Assembly (NCBI GenBank): GCA_046297935.1
Contig: JBKBHA010000001.1
Location: forward strand, 62,001-126,000
DNA length: 64,000 bases
From: CAYMZZ01 sp046297935
Lineage (GTDB): Bacteria; Bacteroidota; Bacteroidia; Chitinophagales; Chitinophagaceae
Reading direction: 5' to 3'
This document shows positions 25,607-33,847 of the stretch, piece after piece. The notes below the pieces were generated by a model. It saw only the letters and a program-made list of their open reading frames with translations, had not been told where the DNA came from and made no database searches. Position numbers and translations under genes: made by a program. The stretch's first letter is position 1. The number at the start of each line of letters is the position of its first letter.

Positions 25607-25704
25607 CTCTCATCTTTCACCTTTCACCTCTCACGTTTCACGTTTCACGTTTCACCTCTCACGTCTCAAGTTTCACCTTTCACCTCTCACCTTTCACCTC
25701 TCAC
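25607..25704 (+). repeat. Second heptamer array (C/G)T(T/C)TCAC x14
   Basis: 14 consecutive 7-bp units such as CTTTCAC, CTCTCAC and GTTTCAC, with variation concentrated at positions 1 (C/G) and 3 (T/C). It is separated by 9 bp from the preceding array. Its last unit contains the TGA stop codon of the ferritin gene (25703-25701 on the minus strand). Confidence 0.9.
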
Positions 25705-26207
25705 CTCTTCCCCCCATCCCGATAATTCATTATATCCCTGTCAAACAGGTAAAGCCCGCTTTTATCATCGCCAATCAACTCTAATTTATCGTTGAGCGTT
25801 CGCGCAGTTCTTTCTTCTTCGATCTGTTCGTTCACATACCATTGCAAAAAGTTATGCGTGGCATAATCCTTTTCCGTGAGAGATAAGTGAACCAGGTCGT
25901 TGATGCTGTTGCTAACTTTTAGTTCATGTTTCAAAAATTCATCGAATAGTCTTTTCAGCGATGGGAAGGTGAGCATAGGTTGCTCCAGCGCCGGTATGGC
26001 GGCAAATCCACCACGTTCGTTCACAAAGCGAATCAGCTTCAACATATGCACACGTTCTTCGTCCGATTGCTTATAAAAGAATTCCGTTACTCCTTCCAGC
26101 CCTGGTTGAATTTCTGCCCAGGAGGCCATAGCGAGATAGGCCTGCGACGATTCGGCTTCCATTTGCACCTGCTTGTTAAGCGCTTCCTGTATCGATTTTG
26201 AGAGCAT
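25701..26207 (-). CDS. ftnA: Ferritin
   Basis: A 168-aa non-haem ferritin. The start MLSKSIQEALNKQVQMEAESSQAYLAMASW carries E17 of the ferroxidase centre. EERVHM supplies E51 and H54, and the fourth helix has FLQWYVNEQIEEE with the Gln/Glu ligands. It oxidises Fe2+ and stores Fe3+ in a 24-mer shell. The last codons DGGKR read straight into TGA, which belongs to the adjoining heptamer array. Its own promoter lies in the 235-bp gap shared with the divergent haem operon at 26443. Confidence 0.95.
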   Translation of the reverse strand: MLSKSIQEALNKQVQMEAESSQAYLAMASWAEIQPGLEGVTEFFYKQSDEERVHMLKLIRFVNERGGFAAIPALEQPMLTFPSLKRLFDEFLKHELKVSNSINDLVHLSLTEKDYATHNFLQWYVNEQIEEERTARTLNDKLELIGDDKSGLYLFDRDIMNYRDGGKR

Positions 26208-26360
26208 AGTGAACTGTTTTGGATCACAATTTACGCATTTGCGACTTTACAGTTCATTAGTTAAAAAACTCAAAAAATCAACTATTCAGATTGTGTATAC
26301 ATACTAAATGACAGATGATAATTCGTTACGGTAGTGTTTAGTCTTTGGTTTTCAGCCCAC

Positions 26361-26374
26361 TTGATATAAGTCAA
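26361..26374. promoter_or_regulatory. FNR/CRP-type box upstream of the c-type haem operon
   Basis: TTGATATAAGTCAA matches the FNR/DNR consensus TTGAT-N4-ATCAA except for one base (G for A at the first base of the right half). It lies 68 bp upstream of the ATG at 26443, a normal activator position, ahead of a run of haem- and redox-type genes. The ferritin gene is divergent and could share it. Which Crp/Fnr-family protein binds is unknown. Confidence 0.6.
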
Positions 26375-26442
26375 ATTCATTTTCTTTTGTGACTTTTGGC
26401 ACATTAATTTCTTATCTAATGTTAGAATTTTAAGTCCAATTG

Positions 26443-26832
26443 ATGAAAAGCACCTATGCTGTTAAAACTCTGATTGCATTAAGCATTGCAGTTGCATTGC
26501 TTTTGGCGGGACGGTCAAATCCCGGAACTGTACCGGCCAAGGGGGACTTTTCTTTATCATCAACGAATTCGACAGGAACTGAAATAGAAGCGAAGCGAGC
26601 CTGTTGTATAGTAAATCATTGCTCTCCTATTTCAGGCCGTTCGGGATCGCGCCACGTAAATGCAAATTGCACCGTTCATTCTTTTCCGGCATTGGTAAGA
26701 CAGTTTGAAACTGGTTTGTGGGCCGACGAAATCTACATCTCTTTAAAGTTTACCATACCAGCATCCAAGTTAATCGATCAATCACCCTTGGAGTTGCTTG
26801 ATCCACCCCGCCTTGCTTCGGGGTATTGCTGA
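26443..26832 (+). CDS. Small secreted protein of unknown function, first gene of the haem operon
   Basis: 129 aa from the ATG at 26443. A hydrophobic N-terminal segment (KTLIALSIAVALLLAG) suggests export. The mature part holds a cysteine-containing motif RACCIVNHCSP and a Cys/His-containing VNANCTVHSFPALVRQFETGLWADEIYISLKF, and ends in Cys. I do not recognise the family. It lies 128 bp upstream of the dihaem lipoprotein gene and just after the FNR-like box, so it is probably the first gene of that unit. The 128-bp gap contains only a short hairpin (CGTAG-CTAC-CTACG near 26893). Confidence 0.6.
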   Translation: MKSTYAVKTLIALSIAVALLLAGRSNPGTVPAKGDFSLSSTNSTGTEIEAKRACCIVNHCSPISGRSGSRHVNANCTVHSFPALVRQFETGLWADEIYISLKFTIPASKLIDQSPLELLDPPRLASGYC

Positions 26833-26959
26833 TTTTTCTCGAAACGAAAACCTGGTTTGAACATTCCAAAAAGGAGGAATGACACTCGCTGCGTAGCTAC
26901 CTACGTACAGTGCAGTGGTATGTCTGATCCAGAAACCCTAACCAATTAAAAAGAAATTT

Positions 26960-27655
26960 ATGCGAAAAAAATCGCTATGGTCTGTCGTACTTGTATGCCT
27001 GGTGACACTGGCAGCCTGCAAACATGAGATCCTTGATGTCATCGATCCGGGAAATAATAACCCTCCGGATGCAGGTAACTCATGCGATCCTGATTCCGTT
27101 TATTTCGTCAATCAGGTGCAACCAATAATCTCATCGAATTGCACCATGAGTGGGTGTCATGATGATGCAAGCCATAAAGACGGTGTTGTACTTACCAGCT
27201 ACAGCAAGATTATGAGGTATGTGCGCGCCGGAAACGCGAGTGGAAGTAAATTGTACAAGGTGATGATTGAAACTGGTGGCGACCGGATGCCTCCCCCGCC
27301 GATGGCTCCCATTTCCCAGGCTCAGCTGGCACTTATCCAAACCTGGATAAATCAGGGAGCGTTGAACAACAATTGTACTGCTGCCTGTGATACATCTTCC
27401 TTCAATTTTAGCACAGCAATAAAGCCGATCATCGATAGCCGTTGTGTAGGCTGTCATAATCCTGCTTCATTGGGAGGTGGCATTGATCTATCCAGCTACA
27501 ATGCAGTAAAAGCCATCGTAAATTCCGGCCAGCTTTGGGGTTCTGTTGCAGCTCAGCCTGGTTATTCGGTTATGCCCAAAAACTCCAGTCGTTTATCTGA
27601 CTGTCAGATCAAACAAATTCAAAAATGGATTGACGCCGGCGCTCTTAACAACTAA
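26960..27655 (+). CDS. Dihaem c-type cytochrome lipoprotein
   Basis: 231 aa. A lipoprotein signal peptide ends at LAAC (C20). Two homologous ~85-residue cytochrome domains follow. The second has a canonical haem motif CVGCH and a distal Met in YSVMPK. The first has CTMSGCH, a CX4CH spacing, with RMPPPP supplying the likely Met ligand. Both end in WI(N/D)QGALNN-like helices. The CX4CH form recurs in surface cytochromes of this phylum. It probably carries electrons in the periplasm; partners are unknown. The next gene, 5 bp downstream, is a single-domain version of the same module. Confidence 0.85.
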   Translation: MRKKSLWSVVLVCLVTLAACKHEILDVIDPGNNNPPDAGNSCDPDSVYFVNQVQPIISSNCTMSGCHDDASHKDGVVLTSYSKIMRYVRAGNASGSKLYKVMIETGGDRMPPPPMAPISQAQLALIQTWINQGALNNNCTAACDTSSFNFSTAIKPIIDSRCVGCHNPASLGGGIDLSSYNAVKAIVNSGQLWGSVAAQPGYSVMPKNSSRLSDCQIKQIQKWIDAGALNN

Positions 27656-27660
27656 AAATT

Positions 27661-28044
27661 ATGAAAATGAAAAAGGTGATTGGAATAGGTTTAATGATTA
27701 CCATGATGAGTTTACTATTTTCCTGTTACTACGACAAGGAAGAGTTATTGTACGGCAATGCAGGAAGCTCCTGCGATACGCTTACCACTGTTTCTTATAC
27801 TAAAGATGTAATTCCCATATTTGATCAGTATTGCTATAGCTGTCATACTGGTGGATTCCCATCTGGAAATATCGCGATGGGTACCTATGCGACCGACAGG
27901 GCAATTGCTTTAAACGGCAAATTGTATGGAAGCGTTGATCATGCATCCGGATATTCACCGATGCCTCAGGGAACGCCGAAATTAAATGCCTGCCAGCTCC
28001 GGAAAATAAAACTGTGGATCGATGGCGGATCCCTAAATAATTAA
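27661..28044 (+). CDS. Monohaem c-type cytochrome, probably a lipoprotein
   Basis: 127 aa. The signal segment IGLMITMMSLLFSC ends at a Cys compatible with lipidation. One cytochrome domain follows, with CYSCH and distal-Met motif YSPMPQG, then NACQLRKIKLWIDGGSLNN. It is clearly homologous to the repeats of the preceding dihaem protein (same VIPIF...YC...CH...GKLYGSV layout), so the pair arose by duplication. Same operon, 5-bp gap. Confidence 0.87.
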   Translation: MKMKKVIGIGLMITMMSLLFSCYYDKEELLYGNAGSSCDTLTTVSYTKDVIPIFDQYCYSCHTGGFPSGNIAMGTYATDRAIALNGKLYGSVDHASGYSPMPQGTPKLNACQLRKIKLWIDGGSLNN

Positions 28045-28053
28045 ATACTAACC

Positions 28054-28506
28054 ATGAAGAAACGGACCATTTTAAGAATAGCGGGCGTGCTATTAATTCT
28101 GGGTGCCATAGGATTTGTGTACGTGTACCGCGAGTATAACAGGACGCATGCCGACAATGCGAAGCTGAAACCTGATTATACCATGGATGCGATAGAACTG
28201 GAGAAAGAATTTTCAGACAACCCTGCAGCCGCCGAACAAAAATACGGTAAGAAACTGCTGGAGGTTCGCGGCCAAATCAAAGAAATTGATATTAGCGATC
28301 CAACATCTTTCATAATCGTGTTAGGAGATACTTCTTCTATGAATTCAATACGATGTTCGATTGACAGTAATCACAACAGGAATATCCTCGATGCCCGACT
28401 TGGACAGGCTGCAACAGTGAAGGGCGAGTATTCAGGTTATAACAGCGACGACTTACTTGGTTCTGACATCGTGTTAATTCGATGTGTGGCCGAAATTCTA
28501 CCATAA
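28054..28506 (+). CDS. OB-fold (tRNA_anti-like) membrane-anchored protein
   Basis: 150 aa. One N-terminal membrane anchor (residues 7-25) is followed by a segment YTMDAIELEKEFSDNPAAAEQKYGKKLLEVRGQIKEID and strands of an OB-fold with SIRCSID...LGQAATVKGEYSGY and SDIVLIRCVAEI. This is the periplasmic tRNA_anti-like OB-fold family, for which no nucleic-acid role is expected outside the cytoplasm. It often neighbours YceI genes in Bacteroidota, as here. Function unknown. Confidence 0.78.
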   Translation: MKKRTILRIAGVLLILGAIGFVYVYREYNRTHADNAKLKPDYTMDAIELEKEFSDNPAAAEQKYGKKLLEVRGQIKEIDISDPTSFIIVLGDTSSMNSIRCSIDSNHNRNILDARLGQAATVKGEYSGYNSDDLLGSDIVLIRCVAEILP

Positions 28507-28521
28507 CTCAATTTAAATTTT

Positions 28522-29082
28522 ATGAAAAAAGTATTGACATTGACAGTTGTTTCCATTCTGTTTAGTTATGCCTGCTATTCGCAGGTTTATTTCACAAAAA
28601 ATGGTAAGATTCATTTCGATGCCACAGCAGCTTCATCGCCCGAAAGAATTGAGGGTACTACCAAAACCGCCACCAGTGTATTGGATACTCAAACGGGGCA
28701 GTTTCAATTTTCAATTTTGATGAAAAGCTTCGTATTTGAACGGGCTTTGATGGAAGAGCATTTCAACGAAAATTATGTAGAGAGTGATAAGTTTCCCAAA
28801 GCCGAGTTCAAAGGGTCGGTTCAAAATAATTCTGCAGTCAATTTTACAAAAGATGGCAGCTACACAGTACGCGTAAAGGGCAAACTGACGATCCACGGGG
28901 TAACACGCGATGTAGAGGTGGAAGGACAGTTGGCGGTTAGAGCAGGCAAAATTCAGGCTACCGCTTCTTTCCCTGTCCTTCTGTCCGACTATAAAGTGTC
29001 TATTCCCGGTTTGGTTGCCGACAAAATTGCTAAACAGGCAACCATTGAAATCGATTGTCAATTGGAACCACTTAAAAAGTAA
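28522..29082 (+). CDS. YceI family periplasmic protein
   Basis: 186 aa with a signal peptide ending near CYSQ. The lipocalin-like YceI body has GKIHFDATAASSPERIEG, FQFSILMKSFVFERALMEEHFNENYVESDKFPKAEF and VRVKGKLTIHGVTRDVEVEGQL. YceI proteins bind isoprenoid-type amphiphiles in a beta-barrel. Operons with small cytochromes suggest quinone- or redox-related ligands, which is inference. 15 bp after the OB-fold gene and 2 bp before the DUF5777 gene. Confidence 0.92.
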   Translation: MKKVLTLTVVSILFSYACYSQVYFTKNGKIHFDATAASSPERIEGTTKTATSVLDTQTGQFQFSILMKSFVFERALMEEHFNENYVESDKFPKAEFKGSVQNNSAVNFTKDGSYTVRVKGKLTIHGVTRDVEVEGQLAVRAGKIQATASFPVLLSDYKVSIPGLVADKIAKQATIEIDCQLEPLKK

Positions 29083-29084
29083 GT

Positions 29085-29987
29085 ATGAAAAATCAATGCA
29101 GACTCGGGCGTTTTTTCGCATTCATCCTGCTCGTAGCGGTGGCTGACTTTGCAAGAGCGCAGGAAAAGGATTTGTTGCAACTGGTGCAGGACGATCAACC
29201 ACGGAAAGAGTATGTCAAAAGCGCCTTTAAGTCGTCGCGGGTAATACAGGCTCAGTCCATGGAGTTTTTACGTCCCGGCACGATGGACTTCAGAATTTTG
29301 CACCGCTTTGGTCAGTTAGACCAGGGCTACAAAAACTTTTTTGGACTCGATCAGGCCAGTATGAGGATGGGGTTTGATTTTGGAATTATGCGCAATCTGA
29401 TGATTGGCGTGGGTCGTAGTACCTATAAAAAGGAATTGGATGGCTATTTTAAATTTGCCCCAATTGTGCAAGCTAATGGAAAAGGAGCCTGGCCGGTAAC
29501 AGTTGCTGTAGTTGGCGGAGTTACGATGGATGGTACTGATTGGGCAGATCCTTCTCGAAAAAATTATTTTTCTTCAAGACTCGCGTACTTTTTCCAGGGC
29601 ATAATCGGCCGCAAATTTTCTGATGCTATATCACTACAGTTAATGCCAACTGTTGTGCATAAGAACCTGGTCGCAAATGCATCCGACGACAACGACATTC
29701 TGTCTGCAGGTGTTGGCGGACGTATTCGTTTAAGCCGAAGGGTTTCCCTCACATGCGATTATTTTTACGTATTAAATCCACTGACCGACAACAATTATCA
29801 AAATCCATTGTCGGTGGGTTTTGATATCGAAACAGGCGGGCACGTTTTTCAATTGCATTTTACCAACTCTACTGGAATGAATGAGCGTACATTTATTACC
29901 GAAACAACCAACAAGTGGGGGCGTGGTGAAGTGCGATTCGGGTTTAATTTGTCGCGTGTGTTCCAACTAAAGAAGGTGAAAACCTGA
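29085..29987 (+). CDS. DUF5777 family outer-membrane beta-barrel protein
   Basis: 300 aa with signal peptide ending FARAQ. The body has many alternating beta strands: TMDFRILHRFGQLDQGYKNFFGLDQASMRMGFDFGIMRNLMIGVGRSTYKKELDG near the N-terminus, and SVGFDIETGGHVFQLHFTNSTGMNERTFI later, the recognised DUF5777 pattern. It is the last gene of the haem operon, two bases after YceI, and is followed by a strong terminator. It may be the outer-membrane partner of the periplasmic proteins; no substrate is known. Confidence 0.85.
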   Translation: MKNQCRLGRFFAFILLVAVADFARAQEKDLLQLVQDDQPRKEYVKSAFKSSRVIQAQSMEFLRPGTMDFRILHRFGQLDQGYKNFFGLDQASMRMGFDFGIMRNLMIGVGRSTYKKELDGYFKFAPIVQANGKGAWPVTVAVVGGVTMDGTDWADPSRKNYFSSRLAYFFQGIIGRKFSDAISLQLMPTVVHKNLVANASDDNDILSAGVGGRIRLSRRVSLTCDYFYVLNPLTDNNYQNPLSVGFDIETGGHVFQLHFTNSTGMNERTFITETTNKWGRGEVRFGFNLSRVFQLKKVKT

Positions 29988-30008
29988 TAATAAGAAATAT
30001 GGGTCCGG

Positions 30009-30049
30009 CGGGGGGCGAGATTATGATCTTGTCCCCCGATTTGTTTTTG
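30009..30049 (+). terminator. Terminator of the c-type haem/YceI/DUF5777 operon
   Basis: A 13-bp stem (30009-30021 with 30026-30038, GC-rich at the base, two G-T pairs) with loop TATG precedes ATTTGTTTTT. It starts 21 bp after the DUF5777 stop. Confidence 0.85.
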
Positions 30050-30143
30050 GCAATGTACTTTTCAGGTCACGGTTAATTCGGTACTTTCATGCCTCCATTT
30101 TCAAAGGCAGATGAAGCTGCCGGAATTTTCAACTAAACAACAC

Positions 30144-32105
30144 ATGATGAAAAGACTATTTCTTTTTGTGGCCTGCTGGTTTGTGGCAGCCAGCATGGTT
30201 TCTGCTCAAACAGAGGGTACTGGTTCCACATATGATCCACATGCCCTTTTTTCGCCGATGTTCTACACCTATAATGGAAACTCGTATCGTGCGGCCAACG
30301 GTGAGCCTGGTCCGGACTACTGGCAAAACCGGGTCGACTATCGTATTGATGCAAAACTGGACGAAGAAAAAAAGGAAGTAACTGCTACCGTTACGATCAG
30401 TTACACCAACAACAGTCCACAGCGTCTTCCTTTTATCTGGTTGCAAATGGACCAGAACCTGTTTAATAAAGAGTCGCGGGGTCAGGCTAAAATGCCGGCC
30501 ACCGGACGCAGCAGATATGGCGATGCTTCCAGCGATTTTGATGGTGGATATAAGGTGAAGTCAGTAAAACTGGTAAATGGTGCAAGCAGCAGCGATGCCA
30601 ATTATCTCATCACTGATACACGTATGCAGGTACGACTGGCCCAGGCTATGGCAGCCCGTGGGGGTAAGCTCCAATTGCGGATTGAGTATTCTTATACAGT
30701 GCCTGATTACGGTGCTGACCGTACCGGTGTGTTGAACACGAAGAACGGAAACATTTTTGCCATTGCACAATGGTTCCCCCGTATGTGCGTGTTTGATGAC
30801 GTGCGTGGCTGGAATACCGATCCCTATCTGGGGGCTTCGGAATTCTATTGCGAGTATGGCAATTTTGAAGTGAATATCACTGCTCCCTCTCCAATGATCG
30901 TGGCAGCTTCCGGTGAATTGCAGAATCCACAGGAAGTACTGACGGCCCAACAGTTGCAGCGTTATAATAAGGCAAAGCAAAGCGACGAAACAGTGATGAT
31001 ACGGGATAGCGCCGAAGTGTTAAACCCCGCGTCTCGTCCTTCGAAACCTTCCCTCACCTGGAAATTCAAATTGAACAATGCCCGTGATTTTGCCTGGACG
31101 GCATCGCGTTCCTTTATCTGGGATGCAGCCCGCATGAATTTACCAGACGGAAAAAAAGGCCTGGCTATGTCGGTTTATCCTGTAGAGTCAAATGGCCGAA
31201 ATGCCTGGAGCCGATCAACTGAGTATACCAAAGCCTCCATTGAAAATTATTCGAAGCGCTGGTTCCCTTATCCCTATTACTCTGCGGTGAATGTTGCCAC
31301 CAATATTGGGGGAATGGAATATCCTGGCATCGTGTTTTGCAGCTATCGCGCACGCACTTCGGGTTTGTTTGGTGTAACCGATCATGAGTTTGGACATACC
31401 TGGTTCCCGATGATTGTAGGCAGCAACGAGCGTCGCTATGGCTGGATGGATGAAGGCTTCAACACTTTTATTAATGGTATTGCCGAAGAGGATTTTAATA
31501 ATGGAGAATATTACCGTAAGCCCGGCAGCGCACACAAGAGCCGCTTGTTTGCGAAAGGCATGGAGTCGGTTTACAATACACCCGATGGTATGATGGAGCG
31601 GAATATTGGTAGTTTGCTCTATGCTAAACCCGGATTTGCGCTTACGTTACTTCGTAATGAAATTCTCGGCCCCGATCGCTTCGATTATGCATTCCGTAAG
31701 TATATCCGCGACTGGTCCTATAAGCATCCAACTCCCTGGGATTTTTTCCGTAGCATGGAAAACAGCGCCGGTGAAGACCTGGCCTGGTTCTGGAAAAGTA
31801 TTTTTATAGAAACCTACCAGTTAGATCAGGCGGTTTCCAAAGTAGAGTATCGCAGCAATGATCCCAAGAACGGAGCATTGGTAACAATTGAAAACTTACA
31901 GCAAATGGCCATGCCGGTTACAGTGGAGTACAAAACGGTGAGCGGTCAAACCGGACGGTTGAAACTACCCGTTGAAATATGGCAAAGTACCGGCGTTTGG
32001 AAATTCGCGCTGCCTACAAAAGAGGCCATCAGCACGGTGGTGCTGGATCCGGAAAAAGTGCTGCCAGATATGAATCCGGATAATAATACCTGGAAGGCGA
32101 ACTAA
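30144..32105 (+). CDS. Secreted M1 family metallopeptidase
   Basis: 653 aa from the ATG at 30144 (MMKRLFLF), with a signal peptide ending MVSAQ. The M1 features are present: GGMEYPG exopeptidase-type motif, zinc ligands H414 and H418 in HEFGH, and the downstream ligand E437 in GWMDEGF, at the standard HExxH-x18-E spacing. The N-terminal beta-saddle domain has the WLQMDQNLF and YTVPDYGADRTG regions. It should remove N-terminal residues from peptides in the periplasm or outside. Single gene; the repeats after it may also serve as its terminator. Confidence 0.93.
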   Translation: MMKRLFLFVACWFVAASMVSAQTEGTGSTYDPHALFSPMFYTYNGNSYRAANGEPGPDYWQNRVDYRIDAKLDEEKKEVTATVTISYTNNSPQRLPFIWLQMDQNLFNKESRGQAKMPATGRSRYGDASSDFDGGYKVKSVKLVNGASSSDANYLITDTRMQVRLAQAMAARGGKLQLRIEYSYTVPDYGADRTGVLNTKNGNIFAIAQWFPRMCVFDDVRGWNTDPYLGASEFYCEYGNFEVNITAPSPMIVAASGELQNPQEVLTAQQLQRYNKAKQSDETVMIRDSAEVLNPASRPSKPSLTWKFKLNNARDFAWTASRSFIWDAARMNLPDGKKGLAMSVYPVESNGRNAWSRSTEYTKASIENYSKRWFPYPYYSAVNVATNIGGMEYPGIVFCSYRARTSGLFGVTDHEFGHTWFPMIVGSNERRYGWMDEGFNTFINGIAEEDFNNGEYYRKPGSAHKSRLFAKGMESVYNTPDGMMERNIGSLLYAKPGFALTLLRNEILGPDRFDYAFRKYIRDWSYKHPTPWDFFRSMENSAGEDLAWFWKSIFIETYQLDQAVSKVEYRSNDPKNGALVTIENLQQMAMPVTVEYKTVSGQTGRLKLPVEIWQSTGVWKFALPTKEAISTVVLDPEKVLPDMNPDNNTWKAN

Positions 32106-32142
32106 TTAAGGTTGCCCAATTAGGACTTACAATTCTTCAAAA

Positions 32143-32255
32143 TGGCTCAAAATCGACTTTTAGTCAATTTTGAGCCATTTTTAATTACTCAAAGTGGCTC
32201 AAATTTGATAAATTTGTCATTTTGAGCCATTTTCGATAACTTAAAGCGGCTCAAA
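32143..32255. repeat. Five alternating 9-bp repeats at an exact 26-bp pitch
   Basis: TGGCTCAAA at 32143, TTTGAGCCA at 32169, TGGCTCAAA at 32195, TTTGAGCCA at 32221 and CGGCTCAAA (one mismatch) at 32247. Orientation alternates and each start is exactly 26 bp after the previous one, with 17-bp spacers. The first pair forms a long hairpin whose spacer pairs further (GACT-TTT-AGTC), followed by TTTTT. The array ends 10 bp before the TTG start of the ATPase gene, so it is probably its control region. Confidence 0.9.
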
Positions 32256-32265
32256 TTGAAAGAAG

Positions 32266-33696
32266 TTGAAACAGCACGTTGGAAGAACAGAGGAACTGGG
32301 GCTACTTAAGGAACTTTTGCTTTCTGACTACTCAGCCTTCGTTGCCATTTATGGCCGGCGCCGGATCGGTAAAACTTTCCTGGTGCGCACAGCTTTTGAA
32401 GGTCGGCTGAGTTTTTATCTGACCGGAATGGCCAATGTGAAAACGGGGCAGCAACTGGCCAATTTTTCTTACGCACTGCGAAATGCAGATCCCTCTGGCC
32501 GCGACCGGCCTGCAGTGGGCAGTTGGTCCGAGGCCTTTCAACAATTGCGTGAATACCTGGAAACTTCCAGCGAAAAAAAGAAGATCATTTTCTTAGACGA
32601 ACTGCCCTGGCTTGATAGCCCACGTTCGGGATTTTTGCCGGCACTGGAACATTTCTGGAATTCCTGGGCTGCCCATCGCAACGACATACTGCTGGTAACT
32701 TGTGGTTCAGCCGCCTCCTGGATGATCCATAAGCTGCTGAAAAGTCGTGGCGGACTGCACAATCGCGTCACACACCGAATACATCTGCAACCATTTACAT
32801 TGGCCGAATGTGAAGCCTTCTTCACATCGCGACAAATAGTACTCGACCGATACCAGCAGTTGTTGTTGTATATGACAATGGGTGGCGTTCCGTTCTACCT
32901 TGAGCAGATAAAGCCGGGATGGAGTGCTGACCAGGCTATTCAGGAACTCTGTTTTTCAGCATCCGGTCTGCTACGCACGGAATTCACATTTTTGTTTCCC
33001 TCGCATTTTCAAAAAGCCGATCAGCATGAAGCGGTAATTGAAGCCCTGGCCAAAAAGGGCATGGGTCTTTTGCGCGCCGAATTGCTTGAACTGACCGGCC
33101 TGCCTAATGCCGGTAGCAGCACCCGCATACTGGAGGAACTGGAAGAGACAGGTTTTATCAGGCGGTATCGCCCACTTGGGAAGAAAGCATACGGATACTT
33201 TTATCAGCTTTGCGACCCTTACTGCCTATTTTACCTGAAATGGATACGGCACTCAGATCCGGGCGATACGCAATACTGGATAAGCAGTATCGACAGTTCA
33301 AAGCGACGCGCCTGGAGCGGTTATGCGTTTGAACAAATTTGTCTCCTGCACAGCAGGCAGATTGTAGAGGCGCTGAAGATTGCGGGTATTCAGCTCAGCC
33401 TTGCTGCCTGGCGAGGCACAGCTGGAAAAGAAACCGCTCAGATCGATCTGGTCATTGACCGAAAAGATGCAACGGTGAACCTCTGTGAAATGAAATTTTC
33501 TACCGGTCCATATACTATTCAACGCGCAGAAGCAGCGAATCTGTCACGTAAAATTGAGTTGTTCAGAGAAGCTACAGGAACCCGCAAAACGATTTTCCTT
33601 ACTTTTATTACCAGCTTTGGTATTAGACCAAACGAATATGCATCCTCGTTGGTGCAGCACGATTTTGACATGTCGGTTCTCTTTCAGGATGTTTAA
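32266..33696 (+). CDS. AAA ATPase with C-terminal DUF234 nuclease-like domain
   Basis: 476 aa from a TTG start. The N-terminal ATPase_2 (archaeal-type STAND-like) domain has Walker A GRRRIGKT (30-37), Walker B IIFLDELPWLD (D111/E112) and LLVTCGSAASWM. Residues ~240-310 form a winged helix (LLRAELLELTGLPNAGSSTRILEELEETGFIRRY). The C-terminal DUF234 domain carries a PD-(D/E)xK-like pattern: D in AQIDLVIDR (~393) and E408-M-K410. These proteins are frequent, mobile-looking accessory genes in Bacteria and Archaea; their function is not established, though a defence or addiction role has often been guessed. The non-ATG start and the ordered repeats just upstream suggest tight control. Confidence 0.88.
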   Translation: MKQHVGRTEELGLLKELLLSDYSAFVAIYGRRRIGKTFLVRTAFEGRLSFYLTGMANVKTGQQLANFSYALRNADPSGRDRPAVGSWSEAFQQLREYLETSSEKKKIIFLDELPWLDSPRSGFLPALEHFWNSWAAHRNDILLVTCGSAASWMIHKLLKSRGGLHNRVTHRIHLQPFTLAECEAFFTSRQIVLDRYQQLLLYMTMGGVPFYLEQIKPGWSADQAIQELCFSASGLLRTEFTFLFPSHFQKADQHEAVIEALAKKGMGLLRAELLELTGLPNAGSSTRILEELEETGFIRRYRPLGKKAYGYFYQLCDPYCLFYLKWIRHSDPGDTQYWISSIDSSKRRAWSGYAFEQICLLHSRQIVEALKIAGIQLSLAAWRGTAGKETAQIDLVIDRKDATVNLCEMKFSTGPYTIQRAEAANLSRKIELFREATGTRKTIFLTFITSFGIRPNEYASSLVQHDFDMSVLFQDV

Positions 33697-33847
33697 AAGG
33701 CTGCATACTGCTGGTTTTTTCTAATCAGTCCGGATATTGACGGAAATCAGCCATTCACGGTTATTGTTGATGCATTTTCGTGTGAGTAGCGTACTTGTCA
33801 GCATTGTATTGCTGGCATTGTTTTCTCATTCTTTCAAAAGGGATACT

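Noticed and set aside
25419..25613. Minus-strand ORF with protein repeats of the type VGSGEWGVGSG
   Set aside because: It is a reading of the 7-bp DNA array in one frame; the periodicity is that of the DNA unit (7 codons per 21 bp) and there is no start context or neighbour support.
32143..32255. CRISPR-like repeat-spacer array
   Set aside because: The 9-bp repeats alternate in orientation with 17-bp spacers, too short for CRISPR; the position just before a start codon fits a control region better.
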